Assembly: GCF_900102015.1 (NCBI RefSeq)
Contig: NZ_FNAT01000006.1
Coordinates: 124,001-188,000, forward strand
Reading direction: 5' to 3'
Length of the DNA stretch: 64,000 nucleotides
From: Limimaricola pyoseonensis
GTDB lineage: Bacteria; Pseudomonadota; Alphaproteobacteria; Rhodobacterales; Rhodobacteraceae
Shown here: piece by piece, positions 20,102 through 27,681 of the stretch
Position numbering within the stretch: position 1 is the first letter of the stretch
How the letters are laid out: each line of letters starts with the position of its first letter
Notes under the pieces: model-generated
What the model saw: the letters and a program-made list of their open reading frames with translations, nothing else
Told to the model about the DNA's origin: nothing
Database searches by the model: none
Translations under genes and position numbers: made by a program

Positions 20102-21003
20102 CACGACTTCTCCCTGAGTTCGGACCAGAGATAGGGGACGATGATCGCCGCGATGGTCATCAGCATGATCACCGCGGAGGCCGCGCCGATCCCCATCTGG
20201 TTGCGCGTGAAGGTGTAGGAATACATGAAGGTCGCCGGCAGCTCGGTCGCGGTGCCGGGGCCGCCGCCGGTCAGGGCGATGACGAGGTCGTAGGACTTGA
20301 TCGCCATGTGGGCGAGCACCACGAAGGCCGACATGAAGGCCGGGCGCAGCTGCGGGATGACGATCCGGCGATAGAGCGCGAAGTTGGTGGCGCCGTCGAT
20401 CCGCGCCGCCCGCAGCATCTCGCTGTCGATGCCGCGCAGACCGGCGAGGAACATCGCCATCACGAAGCCCGAGGTCTGCCAGACCGCGGCGATGACGATG
20501 GTGTAGATCGCCATGTCGCTGTCCTTGATCCAGCCGAAGCTGAAGCTCTCCCAGCCCCAGCCGCGCATCACCGCCTCGAGGCCGATGCCCGGGTCGAGGA
20601 ACCACTTCCAGGCGACGCCGGTGACGATGAAGCTCAGCGCCATCGGGTAGAGGTAGATGGTGCGGATCGCGCCCTCGGCGCGGATCTTCTGGTCGAGCAG
20701 GATCGCCAGCATCAGCCCCAGCGCGCAGCAGATCGCGATGTAGAGCAGCCCGAAGATCGCCAGGTTGGCGACCGCCGTGTCCCAGGCGCGGATGCGGAAC
20801 AGGTTCTCGTAGTTCTGCCAGCCGACCCAGCCGAAGGAGGGCAGGATGCGGCTGTCGGTGAAGGACAGGTAGAAGGTGAAGGCGATGAAGCCGTAGACGA
20901 AGACCGCGACGATCGCGACGGTCGGGCTCAGGACGAGTTTCGGCAGGGCGTCGCGCAGCCGGTCGGCCGCGCCGGGCCGGCGCGCCGTCTCGGAGATGGA
21001 CAT
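20101..21003 (-). CDS. Carbohydrate ABC transporter permease (MalF type)
   Basis: A 300-residue permease with about six TM helices. The first is LSPTVAIVAVFVYGFIAFTF. The EAA loop is EMLRAARIDGATNFALYRRI near residue 205. It pairs with the MalG-type permease that follows with a one-base overlap. A GC-rich hairpin separates it from the upstream binding-protein gene. Confidence 0.92.
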   Translation of the reverse strand: MSISETARRPGAADRLRDALPKLVLSPTVAIVAVFVYGFIAFTFYLSFTDSRILPSFGWVGWQNYENLFRIRAWDTAVANLAIFGLLYIAICCALGLMLAILLDQKIRAEGAIRTIYLYPMALSFIVTGVAWKWFLDPGIGLEAVMRGWGWESFSFGWIKDSDMAIYTIVIAAVWQTSGFVMAMFLAGLRGIDSEMLRAARIDGATNFALYRRIVIPQLRPAFMSAFVVLAHMAIKSYDLVIALTGGGPGTATELPATFMYSYTFTRNQMGIGAASAVIMLMTIAAIIVPYLWSELREKS

Positions 21004-21031
21004 GGCGGTTCTCCCGGTTGCTGGCTGGGGC

Positions 21032-21054
21032 GGGGGCGGCGCGGGGCCGCCCCC
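21032..21054 (-). other. Strong hairpin between binding-protein and permease genes
   Basis: A 9-bp stem (GGGGGCGGC with GCCGCCCCC) and 5-base loop lie in the 61-base gap after the binding-protein stop. There is no T-tract on the transcribed strand. It matches in place and kind the hairpin at 2329-2356 and probably sets the binding-protein to permease ratio. Confidence 0.55.
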
Positions 21055-21064
21055 GGGGTGTGTG

Positions 21065-22309
21065 TCACCGGTTGATCTGCACCGCGGTCACCAGCTCCTC
21101 GACGGCGACCTCGCCGTCATACTCGCCGTTGAAATGCGCGGTGACGACGTCGTACATCGCGTTCTTCACCGCCGCCGGGTTGGCGTGGCCATGCGCGAAG
21201 GAGCCCAGCAGGTTGCCGGTCTCGGCCGCGGCCTTGAACTCGGCGTAGCCCTGCTGGCCGCAGGCGTCGAGCGCGTCCGCCTCGAGATCGGTGCGCGCCG
21301 GCACCGAGCCCTTCACCTTGTTGAAGGCGATCTGGAACTCGGGCGACAGGATCGCCTCGGCGAGCGCCGCCTGCTGGTCGGAGACCGCGCCGGCCTGGTC
21401 GAACATGGCGAACTGGTCGGAGTTGAAGATCACCTGCTCCTGGGTGCCGGGGAAGCGGAAGCACAGGAAGTCCTCGCCCGGCGTCTCGCCGGCATTGAGG
21501 AACTCGCCCTTGGCCCAGTCGCCCATCAGCTGGAACGCCGCCTCGTCGTTGATCACCATCGCCGTGGCGAGGTTCCAGTCGCGGCCCGAGAAGTTGTCGT
21601 CGACATAGCCGCGCAGCACCGCCATGCGGTCGAAGACCTCGCGCATGGTGTCGGAGCCGAGCGTCTCCTCGTCGAGCTCGATGAAGGCCTTCTGGTAGAA
21701 TTCCGGCCCGCCGGTGGCCATCGCCACCGCGTCGAACACGGTCGCGTCCTGCCAGGGCTGGCCGCCATGGGCGAGCGCGACGTAGCCCGCCGCCTTGGCC
21801 GCGTCGAGCGCGGCGACGAAGCCGTCCCAGTCCTGCGGCGGCTCGAGGCCCAGCTCGTCGAGGATGCCGGCATTGGCCCAGACCCAGTTGGTCGAATGCA
21901 CGTTCACCGGCGCCGCGACCCACTGGCCGTCATGCGTGGCGAAGCGCTGGATCGCCGCCGGGATGACCTGGTTCCAGCCCGCCGCCTCGGCGATCGGGTT
22001 GAGATCGGCCAGCGCGCCCTCGGCGGCCCAGTCCTGGATGTCGAAGCCCAGCATCTGCACCGCGGTCGGCGCGTTGCCCGAGGTGACGCGGGCGCGCAGC
22101 ACCGTCATCGCCTGGGTGCCGCCGCCGCCGGCGACCGGCATGTCCTGCCAGCCGATGCCCTGCCCGCCGAGATCGTCCTTGAGCACGTTGAGCGCCGCGG
22201 CCTCGCCGCCGGCGGTCCACCAGTGCAGGACCTCCACATCCTGCGCCTGGCCCATCGTCGCGGTGCCGAGCGCGGCGAGCGCCGTCATGGTTGCCGTCAG
22301 TCTACGCAT
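21065..22309 (-). CDS. Carbohydrate ABC transporter substrate-binding protein
   Basis: A 414-residue periplasmic binding protein, family 1. The signal peptide [20 protein letters not shown] ends at a likely cut after GQA, before [14 protein letters not shown]. The sequence [16 protein letters not shown] and [18 protein letters not shown] fits the glucose/multiple-sugar (GtsA-like) group. The ligand enters the operon's oxidation pathway, so a sugar, polyol or glycoside is likely. It is preceded by GGAGGAG. Confidence 0.9.
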   Translation of the reverse strand: MRRLTATMTALAALGTATMGQAQDVEVLHWWTAGGEAAALNVLKDDLGGQGIGWQDMPVAGGGGTQAMTVLRARVTSGNAPTAVQMLGFDIQDWAAEGALADLNPIAEAAGWNQVIPAAIQRFATHDGQWVAAPVNVHSTNWVWANAGILDELGLEPPQDWDGFVAALDAAKAAGYVALAHGGQPWQDATVFDAVAMATGGPEFYQKAFIELDEETLGSDTMREVFDRMAVLRGYVDDNFSGRDWNLATAMVINDEAAFQLMGDWAKGEFLNAGETPGEDFLCFRFPGTQEQVIFNSDQFAMFDQAGAVSDQQAALAEAILSPEFQIAFNKVKGSVPARTDLEADALDACGQQGYAEFKAAAETGNLLGSFAHGHANPAAVKNAMYDVVTAHFNGEYDGEVAVEELVTAVQINR

Positions 22310-22351
22310 GGTTCTCCTCCCTGTTGCGTATCCGTCCCGTGATCCGCGGCC

Positions 22352-23890
22352 TCAGGACCGCCCGGGTGTCTCGACCCAGGGCGCCCGCGACGCGCGGCCG
22401 ATCCGCATCGTCACCGTCTTCGCCTCCAGGAATTCCTCCAGCCCGTAGCGGCCCAGCTCGCGGCCCTGGCCGCTCTCCTTCATGCCGCCGAAGGGCATCT
22501 CCGGAAATCCGTCCATCCAGGTGTTGGTCCAGACCGTGCCGGCCCGCGCCCGGCGGGCGAAGTCGAGGCAGGTGTGCACGCTCTCGCTCCAGACCCCGGC
22601 CGAGAGCCCGTAGCTCGCGTCGTTGGCCAGCCGCACCGCCTCGTCGAACTCCGAGAAGCGCAGCACCGACAGCACCGGGCCGAACACCTCCTCGCGCGCG
22701 ATCGGCATCTCGGGGCGCACGCCCGACAGCACGGTCGGCTGGTAGAACTGGCCCTCGAGCCCCGCGACCTGCAGCGCCGCGCCGCCGAGCCGCAGCTCCG
22801 CGCCCCCGGCGACCGCCGCCTGCACATGCGCGTCGATCTTGCCCTGGTGCTCGGGCGAGATGATCGCGCCGACCTTGGTGACGGGGTCGAGCGGGTCGCC
22901 GAAGGGCACCGCGCGCGACAGCGCCACGACCTTCCCGATCAGCGCCTCGGCCACGTCCTCGTGGACGATCACCCGCGAGGAGGAATTGCAGCATTCGCCG
23001 GCGTTGAAATAGACCCCGAAGGCGATCGCGTCGGCGGCGGCGTCGAGATCGGCGTCGGGGAAGATCACCTGCGGGTTCTTGCCGCCGAGCTCGAGCGACA
23101 CCTTCTTCAGCGTGCCCGAGGCCGCGGCGGTGATCGCCTTGCCGACCGCGGTCGAGCCGGTGAAGGTCACCATGTCGACCCGCGGGTCGGTGGTCATCGC
23201 CGCCCCCACCGGGTCGCCGTAGCCCAGCACGATGTTGACCACCCCGTCCGGCAGACCGGCCTCGAGCAAGAGCTCGCCCAGCATCACCGTGCTCGACGGC
23301 GTCAGCTCCGAGGGCTTGACCACCGCCGTGCAGCCCGCCGCCAGCGCGAAGGGCAGCTTCTGGCTGACGATCAGGAAGGGGAAGTTCCACGGCGTGATCA
23401 CCGAGACGACGCCGATCGGCTCCTTCAGCACCACGCCCAGCATGTCGGGGCCGAGCGTGTTGTGGCTCTCGCCATGCATGGTCCGCGCCAGCGCCGCGGC
23501 GTAGCGCCACAGATCGGCGGCGCCGGCGATCTCGTCGCGCGCCTGCGAGATCGGCTTGCCCGATTCCAGCGTCTCGATCCGGGCGATGCGTTCGATGTCG
23601 CGCTCGATCAGGTCGGCCACCTTCAGAAGCAGCGCGGCGCGCGACTTGCCGTCGCGGCGCGACCAGTCGCCCGCGTCGAAGGCGGCGCGCGCCGCGGCGA
23701 CGGCGGCGTCGACCTCGGCCGGCCCGCCGCGCGCGGCGGTGCTGGCGACGGTGCCATGCGCGGGCGAGCGGCGCTCGAACCGGGCGCCGCCGGCGCTGTC
23801 GCGCAGCGTGCCGCCGATCAGGTGGCGGGCGTGGTAGGGGGCGTCGCCGGGCGTCGCGGCGGCGGCGGAGATCACGGTCAGCTCGGTCAT
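22352..23890 (-). CDS. NAD(P)-dependent aldehyde dehydrogenase
   Basis: A 512-residue ALDH. Asn in TPWNFPFLIVSQKLPF, the cofactor loop FTGSTAVGKAI near 245, the general-base Glu in SLELGGKNPQVIF near 268, and the catalytic Cys in FNAGECCNSSSRV near 302 are all present. It ends with FGGMKESGQGRELGRYGLEEF. Similar enzymes oxidise betaine aldehyde, aminoaldehydes or hydroxyaldehydes. It follows the hydratase gene by only two bases and precedes the importer. It probably converts a pathway aldehyde into an acid. Confidence 0.93.
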   Translation of the reverse strand: MTELTVISAAAATPGDAPYHARHLIGGTLRDSAGGARFERRSPAHGTVASTAARGGPAEVDAAVAAARAAFDAGDWSRRDGKSRAALLLKVADLIERDIERIARIETLESGKPISQARDEIAGAADLWRYAAALARTMHGESHNTLGPDMLGVVLKEPIGVVSVITPWNFPFLIVSQKLPFALAAGCTAVVKPSELTPSSTVMLGELLLEAGLPDGVVNIVLGYGDPVGAAMTTDPRVDMVTFTGSTAVGKAITAAASGTLKKVSLELGGKNPQVIFPDADLDAAADAIAFGVYFNAGECCNSSSRVIVHEDVAEALIGKVVALSRAVPFGDPLDPVTKVGAIISPEHQGKIDAHVQAAVAGGAELRLGGAALQVAGLEGQFYQPTVLSGVRPEMPIAREEVFGPVLSVLRFSEFDEAVRLANDASYGLSAGVWSESVHTCLDFARRARAGTVWTNTWMDGFPEMPFGGMKESGQGRELGRYGLEEFLEAKTVTMRIGRASRAPWVETPGRS

Positions 23891-23892
23891 GC

Positions 23893-24660
23893 TCAGCTCC
23901 CGGGGAAGTTCGGTTTGCGTTTCTCTGCGAAGGCGGCCACGCCCTCGTCGCGGTCGGCCGTGGCGCCGGCCATGCCGCCGCCCAGGGCCTCGATCATCGC
24001 GGCGCGGTCCTCGCCCACGGCGGCGTGGATCATGTATTTCGCCACCTCGACGGCGCGCGGCGACACCGCGGCCAGCCGCTCGGCCATCGCGAAGGCGGCG
24101 GCGTCGGGTTCCTCGGCCACCTCGCAGGCGAAGCCCATGGCATGGGCGCGGCCTGCGTCGATGCGGCGGCCGAACAGCGCCATCTCCTTGACCACCGGCT
24201 CGCCGATCAGCCGGACCAGCCGCTGCGTGCCCGACCAGCCCGGCACGATGCCGACACCGGCCTCGGGCAGCGCCAGCGTCGCGCCCGGCGCCATCACCCG
24301 CGCGTCGCAGGCCGCCGCCAGCTCCAGCCCGCCGCCGAAGGCATGCGCGCCGATCGCCGCGACGCTCGGCACCGACAGCCGCGCCAGCCGGTCGAACACC
24401 CGGTGGCCGTCGCGCACCCAGTGGCGGGCGAACTCGGCCGGGGCCAGCCCCGACCACGCCGCGATGTCGGCGCCCGCGCAGAAGGCCCGCGCAGGCGCGG
24501 CTGTCACCACCACCGCGCGCAGCGCGCCGTCGCGCTCGATCGCGGCGCAATGCGCCTCGAGCGCGGCCAGCATGTCGGGCGTGAAGGCGTTGAGCTTGCC
24601 GGGGTTGTCGAGCCGCAGCTCGGCCACCGCGCCGTGGCGTATGAGATCGAGCCCGCTCAC
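23893..24660 (-). CDS. Enoyl-CoA hydratase/isomerase family protein
   Basis: A 255-residue crotonase-fold protein. It starts at GTG 24660, which overlaps the CoA-transferase stop (GTGA), and reads MSGLDLIRHGAVAELRLDNP. The oxyanion-hole blocks are AFCAGADIAAWSG near 60 and AIGAHAFGGGLELAAACD near 105. Both catalytic acidic positions appear kept (GGLELA; LALPEAGVGIVPG). The gene pairs with a CoA-transferase, so it acts on an acyl-CoA ester. That is unusual inside an operon with a sugar importer. Confidence 0.9.
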   Translation of the reverse strand: MSGLDLIRHGAVAELRLDNPGKLNAFTPDMLAALEAHCAAIERDGALRAVVVTAAPARAFCAGADIAAWSGLAPAEFARHWVRDGHRVFDRLARLSVPSVAAIGAHAFGGGLELAAACDARVMAPGATLALPEAGVGIVPGWSGTQRLVRLIGEPVVKEMALFGRRIDAGRAHAMGFACEVAEEPDAAAFAMAERLAAVSPRAVEVAKYMIHAAVGEDRAAMIEALGGGMAGATADRDEGVAAFAEKRKPNFPGS

Positions 24661-26234
24661 AGCTTCAGCTCCATTGGCGCCTCGGCCAAGAGCGCACGCG
24701 GCATCAGGGTCGCGTTTTCGGCCACCGTCACCCGGCCCTCCGAGGCCGCGACGATGTCGCGCTCGGGCTCGATCCCGGGCATGATCTCGGTCGCCACCAG
24801 CCCGGCCTCGGTCAGCCGGATCACGCAGCGTTCGGTGACGTAGAGCACCTCCTGCCCGGTCTCGCGCGCCCGCGCCCCCGAGAAGGTGACATGCTCGACC
24901 TCGTCGACCATCTTGGTGAACTTGCCCGGCGCGCGGACCCTGAGCCCGTCCTCCGACAGGTCGAGATCGGCCCCCGCCTCGAACAGCCCGGAAAAGACGA
25001 TCTTGCGGGCATGGGCGGTGATGTCGACGAAGCCGCCGCAGCCGGCCGTCAGATACGGCTTCTTGCCGAGCTTGGAGACGTTGACGTTGCCCGCCCGGTC
25101 GATCTCGAGGAAGGACAGGAAGGACAGGTCGAAGCCGCCGCCCTGGAAATAGGTGAACTGCTGCGGCGAGGGCATGTAGGCATCGGCGTTCGAGGCGCAG
25201 CCGAAGGCGAAGTCGAGAAGCGGCATGCCGCCCGTCGCGCCCTGCTCGATCGCCCATGTCACCGCGTCGGGATGCCCGGCCTCGAGCAGGATGCGCGGCA
25301 CCAGCGCCGAGATGCCGAAGCCGAGATTGGCGGTCATGCCGCCGGACAGCTCCAGCGCGGCGCGGCGCGCCAGCACCTTCTCGACGCCGTGCGGCGCGGC
25401 GCTGAAGCTCGACCAGGGCCGCATGATCTCGCCCGAGATCGCCGGGTCGTAGAGCGTCTCGGTGGTCTGGCGCTGCTCGGCATCGACCACGACGAGGTCG
25501 ACGAGGTGCCCCGGCACCCGCACGTCATGCGGCCTGAGCGAGCCCGCCGCCGTGACCCGCTTGACCTGCGCGATCACCAGCCCGCCATGGTTGCGCACCG
25601 CGATCGCCTGCTCGAGCCCGCCCAGATAGGCGCCCTCGTGCTCGTAGGTGAGGTTGCCGCGCTCGTCGGCGGTGGTGGCGCGGATGATCGCCACGTCGGG
25701 CACGATGTTGGGGAAGTGCAGCCAGGTCTCGCCGCCCATCTCGTGGCGCGCCACGATCGGCGCCTCGGCGGCGGCGGCGTTCATCGCGCAGCCCTCGCGC
25801 ACCGGGTCGACGAAGGTGTCGAGCCCGACCTTGGTCAGCACGCCGGGCCGGCGCGCGGCGACGTCGCGATGCATGTCGAACAGGATGCCCGAGGGCACGT
25901 TGTAGGCCGCGACCCGGTTCTCGACCAGCATCTTCCAGATCCCCGGCATCGGCAGCGAGGACGGCCCCGACGGGTAGGAGCCGGCGATGATCCGCGACAG
26001 CAGCCCGTCGCGGGCGATGTGGTCGATGCCCTTGATGCCGTACATGTCGCCCGCGGCGATCGGGTGCAGCGTGGTCAGGGCGCGCGGGTGGCCCTCCGCC
26101 TCGAAGCGCGCGCCGATCGCGGCGAGCACCGAGTCGGGGCAGCCCAGCCCCGACGAGGAGGAGACGGTGACGACGGCGCCGTCGCCGATGCGCTGCGCGG
26201 CCTCGGCCGCGGAAACGATCCGCGCCATGCTCAC
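24657..26234 (-). CDS. Acyl-CoA:acetate/3-ketoacid CoA-transferase
   Basis: A 525-residue fused alpha-beta family I CoA-transferase. The N-terminal half has VTVSSSSGLGCPDSVLAAIG and GGLVIAQVKRVT. The C-terminal half has the active-site glutamate in WAIEQGATGGMPL near residue 340, and GCGGFVDITAHARKIVFSG. Relatives activate acetate, propionate, lactate or 3-oxoacids with CoA. ATG at 26234 overlaps the stop of the first gene. With the following hydratase it forms a CoA-dependent branch of the operon. Confidence 0.92.
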   Translation of the reverse strand: MSMARIVSAAEAAQRIGDGAVVTVSSSSGLGCPDSVLAAIGARFEAEGHPRALTTLHPIAAGDMYGIKGIDHIARDGLLSRIIAGSYPSGPSSLPMPGIWKMLVENRVAAYNVPSGILFDMHRDVAARRPGVLTKVGLDTFVDPVREGCAMNAAAAEAPIVARHEMGGETWLHFPNIVPDVAIIRATTADERGNLTYEHEGAYLGGLEQAIAVRNHGGLVIAQVKRVTAAGSLRPHDVRVPGHLVDLVVVDAEQRQTTETLYDPAISGEIMRPWSSFSAAPHGVEKVLARRAALELSGGMTANLGFGISALVPRILLEAGHPDAVTWAIEQGATGGMPLLDFAFGCASNADAYMPSPQQFTYFQGGGFDLSFLSFLEIDRAGNVNVSKLGKKPYLTAGCGGFVDITAHARKIVFSGLFEAGADLDLSEDGLRVRAPGKFTKMVDEVEHVTFSGARARETGQEVLYVTERCVIRLTEAGLVATEIMPGIEPERDIVAASEGRVTVAENATLMPRALLAEAPMELKL

Positions 26235-27232
26235 AGCCCCCCGTAATCGACGTCGACCGCGCGGCCGCTGCGGGCCGCCTCGCGCACCGCCAGCGCCACG
26301 GCGAGCGACTTCACCCCGTCCACCCCGTCGGCCGAGGGGCGGCCCTCGCCGCGCGCGGCGGCGGTGAAGAGCCCCAGCGCCCGGTGATAGAGGTTGTGGG
26401 TCTCGAATTTCAGCGCGTGGCGGCCTTCGGCATCCTCGATCCAGACCTCGCCGACCGCCTCCTGGGTCATCACGCCGCGCGCGACGATCGAGCCCTCGGT
26501 GCCGTGGATCTCGAGCCCGGTGCCGGCATGGGGGTGGGTGAAGCTCTCATGCGCCTGCACCATCGCGCCCGAGGGCATCGACCAGACCGACATCACGCTG
26601 TCCTCGACGCCCTGCCCCAGCCCGCTCTCGCCGGCCCGCGCCACGACCGTGGCCGGGTCCTCGCCGAGATGGAAGCGCACGGTGTCGGCGTCGTGCACGG
26701 TGATGTCGGGGATCACGCCACCGCCCGCCGCCGCATCGGCGACGCGCCAGCCGCGCAGCTCCTCGGGCAGGCTGACCGCGTGGAACACCCGCATGCTCAG
26801 CACCCGGCCGATCCGGCCCGAGGCCACCGCCTCGCGGATCGCCAGATGCGCGCCGGCATTGCGCAGGTGGTGGTTGGTGGCGAAGACCACGCCCGCCTCG
26901 CGCGCCGCGGTGACCATCTCCACCGCCTGCGACAGCTCGGTCGCGAGCGGCTTTTCGCACAGCACGTGCTTGCCCGCCGCGATCGCGGCCATGGCCTGCG
27001 GGTGGTGCTTCTCGTTGGTGGTCGAGATGTAGACCGCCTCGACGCCCTCGGCGCCGAGCGCCGCGTCGAGATCGGTGACGCTCCCGGCGATGCCGTGCCG
27101 CTCCGCATAGGCGCGGCCGCGCCCGGCGTCCGAGCTGAGCACCGAGACGATCTCCGCCCCCTGCTGCGCCCGGATCGCGTCGATGACATAGGATGAGGCG
27201 ATCCGGCTCGCCCCCAGCAGCGCCCAACGCAT
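26231..27232 (-). CDS. Gfo/Idh/MocA-family oxidoreductase
   Basis: A 333-residue NAD(P)-dependent sugar dehydrogenase-like protein and first gene of the 15-gene operon. The Rossmann N-terminus is MRWALLGASRIASSYVIDAI. The conserved EKP is in KHVLCEKPLATELSQAVE near residue 93, and the C-terminal sheet domain includes DITVHDADTVRFHLGEDP, containing the HDxD-type motif. Family members oxidise inositols, glucose, 1,5-anhydro sugars or glycosides. The start is preceded by GGGAGG. Confidence 0.92.
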   Translation of the reverse strand: MRWALLGASRIASSYVIDAIRAQQGAEIVSVLSSDAGRGRAYAERHGIAGSVTDLDAALGAEGVEAVYISTTNEKHHPQAMAAIAAGKHVLCEKPLATELSQAVEMVTAAREAGVVFATNHHLRNAGAHLAIREAVASGRIGRVLSMRVFHAVSLPEELRGWRVADAAAGGGVIPDITVHDADTVRFHLGEDPATVVARAGESGLGQGVEDSVMSVWSMPSGAMVQAHESFTHPHAGTGLEIHGTEGSIVARGVMTQEAVGEVWIEDAEGRHALKFETHNLYHRALGLFTAAARGEGRPSADGVDGVKSLAVALAVREAARSGRAVDVDYGGL

Positions 27233-27681
27233 GGCGTCCTCCCTGTTCCTCTGACCCGTTTCCAGTTCGGATTGGATCGTTCCAAACGAGTTCTACTTGG
27301 AACGATCCAAACCGGTCAAGAAGATTCTCGATCCAGCCGTCTTCGGGCTTTGGTCCGCGCCGCCGCCGAGGCGCGCCGTATTGGCCCAAGCCCCTTGTTT
27401 TCAAAGATCTCCTGCGCAATCGCGGCACCACGACATCCGCCCCGCGCCACCGGCCCCGCCCGGTCGCGCCGGCCCTTCCGGCCCCGCCCCCGCCCGACTC
27501 GCCGCCGCCCCCGGCGCATCGGCGAAACCCGCCGCCCCCGGCCGCCCCCGTTCCGGCCATGTTGTAACCCGCGCGTTTCTCTCACATGGTCCCGCCAGTC
27601 CGGCGCCGAGACGATGCCGTTCGTCCGGCCGGCCGGTCAGGCCCGGTCGCGAGGGCGCCCCACCCTGAGGAAGCCGTTGTC
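27233..27681. other. Divergent intergenic region
   Basis: The 449 bases between the dehydrogenase gene and the adenylation-reductase gene. The left 90 bases hold the repressible promoter described separately. The rest is locally less GC-rich (around 27310-27430), then very C-rich. I see no gene, and no convincing promoter for the plus-strand gene beyond GAGGAAG before the ATG at 27682. Confidence 0.5.
27272..27319 (-). promoter_or_regulatory. Promoter of the 15-gene operon with two LacI-type operators
   Basis: On the minus strand TTGACC (27314-27319) is followed after 18 bases by TAGAAC (27290-27295). One operator, TTGGATCGTTCCAA as read on the minus strand, lies at 27297-27310 between these boxes. 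A second, TTGGAACGATCCAA on the minus strand, lies at 27272-27285, around the expected start of transcription. The two are inverted copies 25 bases apart. About 40-50 bases of leader then precede the ATG at 27232. Confidence 0.6.
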
